Shown piece after piece: positions 23,481 through 33,492 of a stretch of 64,000 bases of DNA; within the stretch, counting starts at the first letter, position 1, and the number at the start of each line of letters is the position of its first letter. Source of the DNA: Deroplatys truncata (taxonomy: Eukaryota; Arthropoda; Insecta; Mantodea; Mantidae); contig CM060982.1 of NCBI GenBank assembly GCA_030765065.1, positions 14,071,630 to 14,135,629 on the forward strand, in the 5' to 3' direction. Both the position numbers and the translations under genes were made by a program. Under the pieces are notes generated by a model. It saw nothing but the letters and a program-made list of their open reading frames with translations. It was not told where the DNA came from and did not search any database.

Positions 23481-25143
23481 TCTGAGTTACTGAAGAATTC
23501 CGTTCAATATTTGTAAGTCCTCTAGAAGCTGTACTAATGACGTGAAAGTCATTATTGATGTCTCGCTGTCCTAAAATTCCGGCGTATCCTTGCATTGATG
23601 CGTTGACATAAATCTCATATTCCAAATCTTCTCTGGGCCTCTCGAGCAATATGGACTTAGCAAAGAGTTCTTTTACTCTCTCAAAACATTTCTGATGATC
23701 CTCTGTCCATTTCCACTTATTGTTCTTTCGGAGTAGCTGCCGCAGTGGTTCTATTTCAGCCGAATACCTTGGTACGAACTTACTCTGAAAGTTCAATACC
23801 CCTAAGAGACGTCTAATTTGTTTTACGTTCCTTGGTGGTGGAATTTTCATTATAGCTTCTATTCTCTTCTGATCAGGTCTTATACCTCGTTCATCCACTA
23901 CATAACCCAGAAAATTTATTTCCTTGACACAAAATTTTGATTTTTGTATGTTTACTGTCATACCATGTTGTTGCAGTTTGTTTAACACATAATGGACATT
24001 ATTCATGTGTTCTTCAAATGTTTGACTAATGATTAGGAAGTCGTCAATATACTTTATTAAGAAGTCATCTGCAGAATTTCCAAAGATACTGTGAATGGCT
24101 CTCAAAAATCCACTTCCTGAGTTTTTTAAACCAAAAGGATTTACACAAAAACGATACTGGATCCCCGAGTATTGAAATGAAGTGTAATCACGCACTTGTG
24201 GATCTAATTCCACTTGCCAATATGAAGCAGTGAGGTCAATGGATGTTAGAAATCTCCCTCTTGAAAGTTTCGTAATTAGTTGTTCAATTCCCTCACTTTG
24301 AAAATGATCTGGCTTCATATACTTGTTGACATATCTACCGTCTAAAGTTAATCTCAAACTACCATCTCGTTTAATACTCCAGCAGATTGAATTTATGTAC
24401 TGAGAATTGCTTTGCTCAATAATCCCATTTTCCAACATGTTATTTATTAGTTGTCTAGCTTTGTCCCGAAGACTTATAGGTAAATTGTCATACTTGTGCC
24501 TATATGGTGGTACGTCTTCTACTTGAAATGTATGCTGATATACATTACATCTGCCTGGGATATTACTAAATACTGAACTATTGTTCATCAAAACATCATG
24601 AAGGACTTGTTTTTGCATTATCGTAATATTATAAGCTTCTTCACACTTGTGTATTATTTCCTCATTTCTCTGCTCTTTCCAGCTGTTGTCTGTCTCGCTC
24701 ACATGGTCGTCTTTTGTTTGGATTGTAAATTCCTCTACTTTCTCTGGCATTTCTATTAGCTGTTGAAAATATGGCGTGGTATTCCCTTCATATTCTGTGA
24801 CTACCTGCTTTATCTGACTATTTCTATCAGTTTCTGTTATTTGCACAAAAAACTCTTGATCACAAAGATTTTTCTCATCCTTTGTCATCTCGATTACAGA
24901 AACTTTCTCTTTTATAAATGGTACCCTTATTTCTCTATCGTCTTTTGTCATTCTTAACTCTTCATGTTTAAAATCTATACTTGCTTCATATTCATGTAGG
25001 AAGTCACAGCCTATAATTATGTCACAAATCAGATGGTTTACAATTAGAAACATAACCTCAAAATTCTCTCCGCCGATAAGTATGTTGAGTAGAGCTTTTG
25101 TGTTTTTATGACCTGTGTCGTTCTTCCGATTGCAACACGACAA
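23455..25143 (-). pseudogene. pol: A1 end of protease, reverse transcriptase and RNase H start
   Basis: An open frame of 562 codons. The start holds the protease end (DIIIGCDFLHEYEA). The reverse transcriptase follows with LTLDGRYVNKYM, SIDLTASYWQVELD, VNPFGLKNSG and the catalytic YIDDFLIIS. The RNase H start is at YVNASMQGYAGILG. It ends early at a frameshift inside the RNase H domain (about 23490). It would copy element RNA to cDNA. The catalytic YIDD is intact although the gene is broken on both sides. Confidence 0.95.
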
Positions 25144-25423
25144 ACTAAATTACTAGTGGGAAGAGCCATAATTTTGTTACCTTCATTAATCAAATTTATG
25201 TAAAATTTCTGTGAACAAATTGAAGCTGACGAACCAGAATCTATAGTTGCAATGATCTCTTTCTTCGCAATTTCCATCCTAACATGAGGTGACTTGAAAT
25301 TTTCTCCCTTATCTTGTGTTGCTGCAATCTTATTACAGGGTGTGTGTGTAGGCATATTATTTGTATTGGTAATGGATACTGAATTATTAAAGACGTCCTG
25401 AGAACCTACTACACAGGAGTCTA
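25044..25423 (-). pseudogene. pol: A1 aspartic protease
   Basis: Retropepsin-like domain with the active-site motif ATIDSGSSASIC. The frame is open from just inside the gag end, in the -1 frame relative to gag, as expected if pol is made by ribosomal frameshifting; the overlap holds GGAAAAC, not a textbook slippery heptamer. A second -1 shift at about 25110 separates it from the rest of the protease and looks like damage rather than programme, because it falls in the middle of the domain. Confidence 0.88.
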
Positions 25424-27526
25424 TTAACAGTTTTCCTGGTTATTTCCATGCTCACGTACGGGACTGCCATTCCTAACAGGCGCTAAATCTATCTCATTGT
25501 CGCTACCATTGTTTTGAGTTCCCCTTCCTCGAGTTCGAAATCCTCGATTTCTGACATTATGTCCCCTGGGCACATAATTTTCTTGCCGTTCCTCAGATCT
25601 TTCCCGGTTATTGTTTTCCCTCCAGTGAGTGAAATTTCCCCTTTGTCTAATGTACCGCCTTCCATAATTTTGCCCTCTTTCAGGCAATCTTTCTGTCCTG
25701 ACATAATTTATTTGTTCCTGTCGACCTGGTCTCCCATCTATCCTCGATCTTTCAAACTGTGGAACGTATGATTGATACCGTTGTCTGGTATTATTTTCAT
25801 GACGCCTGTCTTGTCCTCTACTTTGCTGATAACTACCTTGGTAATTTCTTCTATCTCGCACATCTAAAAATCTATGTTCCCACTCCTGAGATATATCTTC
25901 TTCCTGTTGTTCCAAAGCTGTCATTAATTCTGTCATCTCATAGATGCTACGTGGTTTTGCAATTAATAAGTAATTTTGTATCCTTAAAGGATAATGCCTT
26001 GCGAGCAAACTCACAAAATCTTCCTTACTGATTGGAGGTGACAAGTTCCTAACCTGACTTGCATGTTTCAGTAAGTAATCAGTCATTGATATTCCCTCTC
26101 GTGGATTAAATTGACCATGACTAAGCATTGCTCGAATTCTGTGCTGTACCGTAACATTCCAAAATCTGTTCATGAATAACCTCTTAAAGGATTCATATGA
26201 AATTTCACCCCCTGATACCATTTGTAACCAATCTAAAGTTTTCTGGTCCAAACATCTTTTGACAACTATCATTTTCAATGCTTCAGGTATCTTTTTAATT
26301 TGAAAATACTCTGATAATTCTGCAATGAACTGTACTGGACTGGAGTTTTCATTAAATTTTGGAGGTGGAAAATCACTTAAGATATGATTGTAATTTTGCA
26401 AATTCCCTACTCCCATATTTAAATTCTCTAGTGTTACTTGTGCACTCTGAGTTTCAGCATTAGCTATAGATGAAGCTGCCGCATCACTCACATTATTTGT
26501 CATACCTGAGGAACTACCTCTATCATTATTTTGTACATCTGATACATTCACATCACATATATTTGCCCTTGAATTCAATTCTAACCTATTTACAGTACCT
26601 TGCAGATGTTCTATTGTCTGTTCCAATTTTTTATTATTCTCATTTTGAACAGCTTGGTGTTTGTTAATTTCAGAAGTTAGCTTTTGATTCAAATCTTCAG
26701 ACAATTTATTTCTCTGTGTTTCTGACTCCTTCTGAATTTCAGATATTTCCCCTCTGAAATTAACTTGCACCTGAATTAAATCTGCATTTGTAGCCTCCAT
26801 AATCTCTCTTAACTCATCTGAAATGCTACTCATTCGGCTACCTAATTCTGTACATTTTACATCAACATGTTCTATTTTATTATTAACCTCACTTTTTTGG
26901 TTTGATATTTCCCTGCTCATTTCTGACATTTTCTTTGAAACTTCACCTATCTCATTTGCTATCATTTCCTGATTTTCATTTCTCATTCTCATCATACTAC
27001 TATCTAGCTCCATGAATTTCTTTTCAATTTCTTCCCTGTTTTGTTCTAAGCTCTTACCAATATCTTCCCTTAATTCTCTCTTATTCTGATCTAGTTTTTG
27101 TTGTAAACTTCTATCAATATCTTCTCTTAATTCCCTATTATTCTTTTGCATATCTTCCCTTAATTTCTCATTACTCTGAGTTAATTTTTCTAATTTCTCA
27201 TTATTCTTTTGCATATCTTCCCTGTTTTGATCTATTTTCTTTTCTAATTTCTCATTATTCTTACTTAGGTGTGTAATACTCTTATTTAATGTTTCACCAA
27301 AATTTCTCAACATTTCCATCATACCAGCATCAAAATTAACATTTCCTGCTATTCTATTCTGACTTTCTGCACTAACATTTCCTCCATCAAATACTACATT
27401 GTTTAAGCTATTTTCTGTATCCTGTATTGAATTACAGCTAACTGTTACATTATCTCCCTCCATAATTGTTTCTTCAATATTATTAGTAGCCATTGTTTTC
27501 TTTATCCTACCACTCCTCAAGTACAT
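25424..27526 (-). CDS. gag: A1 Gag, intact
   Basis: 700 codons, starting MYLRSGRIKK, the N-terminal pattern also seen in B. Residues about 80-320 are a long coiled coil with repeated N-E-K-L/R-E-D blocks. A retrotransposon-gag capsid-like domain follows at about 390-520 (FIAELSEYFQIKKIPEALK, ESFKRLFMNRFW). The C-terminus (about 545-700) is rich in R, G, Q and N (RGNFTHWRENNNRER, RTRGRGTQ) and has no CCHC zinc knuckle, so RNA binding probably relies on the arginine-rich tail. The start is the first ATG of the frame, about 390 bp downstream of the 5' LTR. Confidence 0.93.
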   Translation of the reverse strand: MYLRSGRIKKTMATNNIEETIMEGDNVTVSCNSIQDTENSLNNVVFDGGNVSAESQNRIAGNVNFDAGMMEMLRNFGETLNKSITHLSKNNEKLEKKIDQNREDMQKNNEKLEKLTQSNEKLREDMQKNNRELREDIDRSLQQKLDQNKRELREDIGKSLEQNREEIEKKFMELDSSMMRMRNENQEMIANEIGEVSKKMSEMSREISNQKSEVNNKIEHVDVKCTELGSRMSSISDELREIMEATNADLIQVQVNFRGEISEIQKESETQRNKLSEDLNQKLTSEINKHQAVQNENNKKLEQTIEHLQGTVNRLELNSRANICDVNVSDVQNNDRGSSSGMTNNVSDAAASSIANAETQSAQVTLENLNMGVGNLQNYNHILSDFPPPKFNENSSPVQFIAELSEYFQIKKIPEALKMIVVKRCLDQKTLDWLQMVSGGEISYESFKRLFMNRFWNVTVQHRIRAMLSHGQFNPREGISMTDYLLKHASQVRNLSPPISKEDFVSLLARHYPLRIQNYLLIAKPRSIYEMTELMTALEQQEEDISQEWEHRFLDVRDRRNYQGSYQQSRGQDRRHENNTRQRYQSYVPQFERSRIDGRPGRQEQINYVRTERLPERGQNYGRRYIRQRGNFTHWRENNNRERSEERQENYVPRGHNVRNRGFRTRGRGTQNNGSDNEIDLAPVRNGSPVREHGNNQENC

Positions 27527-27897
27527 TTGAAGGTTACAATTTTGTTTTCTAACAAAAAAATTACAATACTCTGACCTTTGTGATGCTGTCTGTTGCTGTT
27601 ACTTTGATGTCCAGCTTCCTGCCCCTCTCTCCTAGGTTATATGTCGCTTCTGCATTGTGTTATGATGAATCTGCGTTGTTTTGTTGTCCTGTAGTTTGAA
27701 TTTCCCTGTTGCCTTGTAATCTCGGAATTACGATGTCCAATCATACGCGTAGTCTGTCGTCCCTTTTGTTGTTTCTGGAATCTGCGTCTTGTAGTTCAGT
27801 TCACATCTCCATTCGCCCCTTCCTGGTCATCCCACTTCTTCCTGGTTAATTCTGCCCCTTCCTGGTTATTCTGATCCTTTCCTGGTCACTATGCTCC

Positions 27898-27915
27898 ACG
27901 TTCTGGGTGCCAATT
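27898..27915 (-). promoter_or_regulatory. A1 primer-binding site
   Basis: On the element strand TGGCACCCAGAACGTGG follows the 5' LTR by three bases. It matches the tRNA-Lys(CUU) 3' complement (TGGCGCCCAACGTGGGGC) apart from one substitution and a two-base insertion. Confidence 0.75.
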
Positions 27916-28848
27916 TGTTATGGTATTACTTACAAATGTTTGTGTATTTATGTTTACTTCACACGTGGAAGCCATCTTGTGACGTCATTCATTTGTTCGG
28001 TTTGTAGCTCCATCTAGTGTTAGCAATTTGTCGTAGTATTAGTGTTTGAAAGAATTATAAGTTTTGTTTACTGTCCTCCGGCTAGCTATTATTTCTCAGT
28101 CGAACATGTCTCTTGAATCAGAGTGTGTAAACGGAAAGGAATCTTTTATCCAAATATAACACTGATGAAGAAATTTGTTTTACATATTTATTGTCAAACA
28201 CGTTAACTATCACATTTATACATTGATCTTAACACTCGCCAAACTGAAACTGTTATAATAACTTCTTACTGATCACTTTTAATCCACGTACTTTAATTTT
28301 TTTTGTATAATTAACTTTACCATACTTTAGATCTTTCATAATTCTGCTGCGCGTAACTTGTGAATCTATATCCGATGTATGCCATACTAATACTTTCGAT
28401 GAACTGACTGACGACGACGTGTAATGTATTAAGATTTTCGATGAACTGACCGCGATCTACCTCTGACTTGGCTTATTTATACTCCTGCATCCAGATACGC
28501 CTAAAGATTATAACTGAATTACTATTGGCTAATAAAACGCGCCAACATTAGCGTCTATTTTAATATCGAATGAAAATTATGAATACATATGCTCTAGGGA
28601 AACATTCCAGAAGTTTCTACCGAAAAACGCGCCAACATTACGTAACTTCCTCGTTTCCAATAACAGCTCACCCCCCTCTCTGCATTATTGCACGCTATTA
28701 TTGACAGTTTCAGTAAGGTTGTATAAACTTACTTATCAACAATAATTACAATCAATAAACATCTGAAATCAATGTCACATAAAAATGCATATTCATATTA
28801 CAATCATTATTTACATTTAAGTAATTTGTGATACAAATTACTGCATCA
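27916..28848 (-). repeat. A1 5' LTR
   Basis: 933 bp, same termini as 20248-21179. Promoter motifs (TATAAATA, CCAAT, TTGGCGCG) are present here as well. Confidence 0.95.
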
Positions 28849-29618
28849 AACTTTGTTATTAAACTGCTTCTATAGGTAGTATTTATGTTTATGTTTGCCT
28901 CGGCCTGCATCAATATTGTTTTAGAGTCACGTATTTCTTAGGCAGGGCGTGGTACGACAAGAATGTAGGCTTACACAGATTTTAAGTTTAAATTCACTTC
29001 TTTTTATTAATCCTTGGCACAAATTAAATAGCACTACACTGATATTAAGAGCTGTGAGATTCTTTAATTTAAAACTTGTACTTTGTTATCACATATACTT
29101 AATTTTCGTTACATGCGAATACGTAATATTTCTTTAGAGAACTCATCTCCCTTTCGGTCACTACCAAGGTCTGCCAGCAGCTGAACATATTTCAACCGTA
29201 TAAACTTTTAACTTTTTGTATTTCAAGTCTCTGATTGGCTAATCCTAATCCAATAGAATACGTGCATTTTACTAAAGCTTTTTCTGGCTGTTGATTGGCT
29301 AATTTTAAACTGTCACAAAAATGTACATTATCGTTGCTCTAATCATGACTAGTAGCATTTAAACTCTCAAACTCATTATTGCTTCAAGGTTACCTCATTG
29401 TTAGCAATGTTAAACTTATTATTGTCACAGCTCTTACACTATTAAACTACGTAATGCATTCACATAACATTATTAAACATGTTTACAATAATATAAGCAT
29501 ATGCAATGACTGTTACATACATTTTTTTACAAATTATTACATACATATTGCTTCAAGGCGGGCTGTTATTGAAATTATATATTATATAATTCAAGTGTTA
29601 AAAATACTGCCTCAAGCT

Positions 29619-30130
29619 ATACACTCTTTGTTCTCTGAGTAGTATAGAACACAAGCACCCAGTTGTTTAGTAACGGTAATGTCAGTCAGTGCTTTCATCC
29701 ACAAATATGCTATACTAACTATCACTGATATCTGTTTTAAGCAGATTTATTCTTGAAAGTGTGGATACTTTACATTTTTTATCACTTCACTGCATTTTGA
29801 AGTCAGTTAATTGGAAACACTGTTTATTTAGTTCCATATGGCGCAATGGATAGCCATAAAAAGGTCATCTGACCTCAGATCTAGCTGTTGTGAGTGATGG
29901 CACTTTAGGTTGAAAATTCAGTTCATTCGGTCTAGCAACAGAAAATAGCTTAGCCGTTTTTGAGTGCTTATCGGAGTTACAATGCTCTCTTTGTCTTGAA
30001 TTGAGAAGGTATTTACAATAACAACATTGCACTTTTATTTTATCAATAGGCACTTTTTGAATCCAGTCCTTATATTCTTCATCTTTTAACCACTCTTCTC
30101 GAAACTGCTTTGTATAGAGGTTTCTTCTGC
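29619..30130 (-). pseudogene. hAT-2 transposase, N-terminal BED-finger part
   Basis: Reading from 30130: EEWLKDEEYKDWIQKVP, the BED zinc finger (VQCCYCKYLL...HCNSDKHSKTAK, giving C-x2-C and H-x5-H), LFSVARPNELNFQPKVPS, then FVDESTD and a VTKQLGACVLYYS-type block near 29630. Stops and frameshifts occur around 29680-29860. It breaks exactly at AGCT (29615-29618), where the B2 LTR starts. Confidence 0.9.
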
Positions 30131-30587
30131 ATTTTTAACAAACACACGTGACTGTATCACTGCAAGTAAAATTTATTGCTGCTTACTCAAAGTGAAAATA
30201 GTGAACTAATGAAAATTACTAGCAGGTGATTCACTAGCACTACCTGTTGTAACAGTAGAATGGTGCAGACATATTGTTTAACTTCAGTCCCTTATGTTAG
30301 TATGTCAGAGGGGGGAGATCTTGTTATGCAAAAGTAGCCAGATAACACTGACTGTGCATTTTTTAATCACACTGTTGCATTGAAGTAGCTTATAATTTCA
30401 TTATTAAATTATTCTAAGGTTAACATTTAAAAATTAGTTTGAATAATTTGGATTTTTAAAACATTGCAATTAGTGGAGGATTACATAAAATCTGCCGGAT
30501 TTTCGGCTGTTGGCTGACAAGGAAATTTTCTGGCTTCAAGAAATTAAAATCTGCTGAGTTTGATACTGCTAATTGATAGCCAGGGCC

Positions 30588-31228
30588 TAAGCTGCAAAGC
30601 ATAGCCCAAGTTGAGGGCCCTAAGCCACAAAGCGGTGCTGAGGGGTATTTTTTAGAAGAAGGAAACTGGAGCAGTTGCGGCTACTCCACAGACTCCAAGA
30701 AACACTCTGGGTATTAAATAATCTCCATTTCCTAAGCATTTACCTAATCTTTCACGCATTTCGTCATACCAAACAAGAAGCATTTCTGTTAGCTCTAAAA
30801 TATTATGCATAAGGATCTCAGGAAGCCCAGTGCAACTTATTCCAGATCTTGCATAATTAGAAAATTGTGAACATGGTATAGGGGTACAAGTCGGACTCAC
30901 TACACATAATACACATGCATCTACAAGGTTATTTTATTGCTTTACTGTGATCAGTACAGATAATCAACATTAATTTACTTATAGATAACATATTTTGATA
31001 CATTTATGACCATGTTGTCAAGATCCTTGTACATGTATAACATTTCGGACAGTATATGAAAGTTTGAGTATACTTACGTATGGGGGTACCAGTCCAAATC
31101 GCTTGCTTATGCTGTCCTCTTGTCAACATTAGCAATTTGGAACATAGTGGAAGGTACAGAGTGCTGCCTTATATGGAAGCGGACCGTTGCTAGATATTTA
31201 GGGCCCTAAGCCACAAAGCATAGTCGAG
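30588..31228. repeat. GGGCCCTAAGCCACAAAGC direct repeats around an unidentified segment
   Basis: The motif occurs twice in tandem at about 30588 and 30615 and again at about 31199, each followed by similar GGYGCTGAG or AGTCGAG ends. The 550 bp between contain the coding-like minus-strand frame at 30652-30900. Unlike terminal inverted repeats the copies are direct, though GGGCCC is palindromic. Confidence 0.7.
30652..30900 (-). other. Unidentified coding-like frame, 82 codons
   Basis: The product is cysteine- and leucine-rich at the start (CTPIPCSQFSNYARSGISC) and continues LPEILMHNILELTEMLLVWY and GNGDYLIPRVFL. Its composition looks more protein-like than the surrounding AT-rich frames, and the frame is open before its ATG. 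I do not recognise the family. It may be an exon fragment of a host gene or of another transposon; no clear splice sites define it. Confidence 0.35.
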
Positions 31229-31239
31229 TTTGTAAAAGA

Positions 31240-32085
31240 CCACTTCTACAATTTATGACATTGTAAGCCAGCTGAGACAACGTAGAATGTGAAAACCACT
31301 TATGTATTTCACAAATCATAAATTCAATGTCTCTAGGTAAGGTTTCTTCAATGGCATGTGATATCGCTAATTGCAAGGAATATCAGATGCAAGTACGTAA
31401 GTATTATGCAATTATCTTTACATCAATTTTTCATTTGAACATAATGACACCACAAATAATGCATGCATTGTCTGTTCCCATACCTTGAGTAGTTCTTAAA
31501 GAAATTGCTTAAGTTTTTGCATCGTATTTTTCAAATTCGATGATGATAATAAGATAGGTTGACACAATTTTGTTAATTTCAGAACTAAAATATAGAATGC
31601 ACACAACCAACAGCTTTAAAACTGATATCTGAATGATAATACTGAACTTTTTATCGCCAATATCACTTATTAACCAATCAAAAAATGTGGAGCAAGCACA
31701 TTTAAAATTTTTTGCACTTGTTTATATGCAAACAAATGTGTGCGGTTTTACAGTCTCTGAATGCGAATATTTGTTTACATAATGGTGACAAGTGGTCACT
31801 GGTAACTAAGGATAAATGAGTAGCAATAAATAAAGGCAATTTTGCTTCAGCTTTGCTACGGTAAGAAACTGTGGCTTGGCTACAAAAATGGTTTGCTGGT
31901 GGTAACTTGTTTTTTGAAGTCATACACTCTAGACTAATTTCAACTTTGCAAAATGCTTTTGTTCTATCAGAAGGAACGGGTTGAATCCAGTCTTTGAATT
32001 CAGCTGGTTTTCATATTCTACTCTGAAGCTTTGTATATACTGACGTTTTGGTGTTGTGTATGAAATAAATAAGACAAAAATGAAG
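31240..32085 (-). pseudogene. hAT-3 transposase fragment, N-terminal half
   Basis: Same group as hAT-2. Blocks in order on the minus strand: YIQSFRVEYEN, a frameshifted DWIQPVP-like block (about 32010), LPLFIATHLSLVTSDHLSPLC (about 31800), and LQLAISHAIEETLPRDIEF with HKWFSHS (about 31290-31370). The catalytic middle is badly decayed and the C-terminal half is missing, with the GGGCCCTAAGCC repeats beginning at the break. Fragments of the 5' end may reach about 32960. Confidence 0.82.
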
Positions 32086-32176
32086 GAAAAAATTTCATTA
32101 TGCTTTTTTATCATGTGCAATTAATAAAATGAATTATACTTTTTAAAGACCTGCTCGGTCTAAGGATTGTCTTTGA

Positions 32177-32273
32177 TGTAGTCAGCTGAAGAATTCAATG
32201 GCATAGGTGGGATTTGAAAACGATTCTCCCACTTTCCATGTGGTTGCTATAACCATTGAGCTACTATGAAAAA
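32177..32273 (-). mobile_element. tRNA-like SINE head (family S2), copy 1
   Basis: On the minus strand TAGCTCAATGGTTATAGCAA (A-box like) is followed 35 bases later by TTTTCAAATCCCACC (B-box like). An inverted relative lies at 32505-32610. Confidence 0.65.
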
Positions 32274-32504
32274 AATGATCCTTAGAGCAGGTAGGTCAAA
32301 GTTTAATTAATTTCATTAATTGTTCATAATAATAAAATATAACATTTACTTCATAGTGGGCCTAACTATTGGTGTACCCAGGAATAACGTACTTACAAAT
32401 TTTAGTCACCATTTAGATCGCTATCTCTAAAGTGAGATGCCTTGGTGGTTTACCTGGGAAAGAACTTGAATCAGTTGGGGAATTCACTGTCCTACCAGCG
32501 TGTT

Positions 32505-32610
32505 GCCATAGTACCTCAATGGTTGGAGCAACCACATAGAAAGTGGGAGAGCTTTGTTAAAATTCCGGCTCTGACATTGAATTTTACAGCTGACATTTCA
32601 TAAAAAATAT
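32505..32610 (+). mobile_element. tRNA-like SINE head (family S2), copy 2
   Basis: Shares CTCAATGGTTGGAGCAACCA, AAGTGGGAGA and ATTGAATTTTACAGCTGAC with copy 1 in opposite orientation, with a degenerate B-box. A weaker tRNA-like head (minus strand 32995-33062) may be a third related sequence. Confidence 0.6.
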
Positions 32611-33409
32611 AAATCCTGTTTTGCCCGTATGCTATTTTGTTTCATCCGATGTGTGATCGGATAAACCACTCAGATCTGACTGAATCAATTTTCCTGTTTC
32701 AGCAATGCTGAGTCACAGACTATATATAGGGATGGTTATTCCCTGGATTATGTAAGACCTCATTGCATCATGGTTCAAACTTCCTGTGATTATAATATTG
32801 CCCCATCATGTCCCCTCTATCTTTTAAAGGAGCAAATTAAAATAAAAGTGGCTAGAAGTGGCTATAGAAAATGTGACAAATGCCAGAAAAGCCATTAGTG
32901 ACTTTTTCAGAAATTTGTAGCTAGTAATGGCTAGAAATAGCTTAAGAGTTATCCAATGTTATTTTCTCAGGATAAGGAAACCCGGAATACCAAACCAACC
33001 AGCTTTTGAACTCAGATCCTTCCAGTTGTCAGAAATGCTACTTCTGTGTGGTTGAGCTGGACTAAGGTTGTATATTTCCAAAAATGTTTCAGTAGAAGTG
33101 ATATAAGAAATGGTAGAGCATTTTCATACCTTGTATATTCTGCCTTTGAAATTGTTTTGTGTCATTTCAGTTTTTCGTAATCAAAATCATTTAGGTAAGC
33201 AATATAATTAATTTTAGTACAGCCTCTGCTTGTATCCCTTACTGCTTTAAACCTTTACTCAGATAATTCAAAACAAATAATGAGTGAATATATGAAATTG
33301 GTTCTCAAATTAGCCTGAAGTTCAAGGAGCCTAGGGTTATCCAGAAGGTCTTCATAGGATAAGGAAAAGCTTTACTCAAGTAACTCATCCCAACTCCTTA
33401 CAGATTATA
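32611..33409. other. Non-coding stretch before the Harbinger element
   Basis: No gene recognised. It includes the possible 5' remnant of hAT-3 (to about 32960) and a tRNA-like segment at 32995-33062. Confidence 0.4.
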
Positions 33410-33492
33410 AGGTGAGTCCACACTGTTCAACATGTTAACTTTTAACATTCCATCCACATGGTTGGGACAACAAAATCTTTCAACGAAGCAAG

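Larger units (their letters stand above)
20248..28848 (-). mobile_element. A1, complete Ty3/gypsy LTR retrotransposon
   Basis: 8,601 bp with LTRs at both ends and a 4-bp duplication AACT (20244-20247 and 28849-28852). The primer-binding site directly after the 5' LTR reads TGGCACCCAGAACGTGG, close to the tRNA-Lys(CUU) type. The polypurine tract AGTGGGGCATA abuts the 3' LTR at 21180. Gag is intact. Pol has the Ty3/gypsy order protease, reverse transcriptase, RNase H, integrase but two frameshifts. No envelope gene is seen. It is inserted in the B2 solo LTR. Confidence 0.95.
20044..29614 (-). mobile_element. Solo LTR (B2 type) inserted in hAT-2, itself split by A1
   Basis: Two pieces, 29614-28849 and 20247-20044 (about 966 bp together), form one LTR starting TGAGGCAG and ending CTATCTCA on the minus strand. 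The target duplication is AGCT (29615-29618 and 20040-20043). The hAT-2 frame runs into AGCT on one side and resumes from it on the other. No internal region remains, so it is a solo LTR left by recombination. It carries the same paired ATTGGCTAA (inverted CCAAT) boxes as B. A1 inserted at an AACT inside it. Confidence 0.88.
17159..30350 (-). mobile_element. hAT-2 DNA transposon, split by nested LTR insertions
   Basis: The 5' terminus (minus strand, from 30350) reads CAGTGTTATCTGGCTACTTT. The 3' terminus (from 17159 on the plus strand) reads TAGTATTGTTGTCAATTCTAC then TTCTCC, matching the CAGTGTTGCC...TCTACTT...TCTCC pattern of hAT-1. A BED-finger hAT transposase lies between, cut at two points by LTR elements (18711-19740 and 20044-29614). 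Without them it is about 2.6 kb. The flanking octamers (ACTGTGCA and AACATCGA) do not match, so the exact 3' end or the duplication has been lost. Confidence 0.8.
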
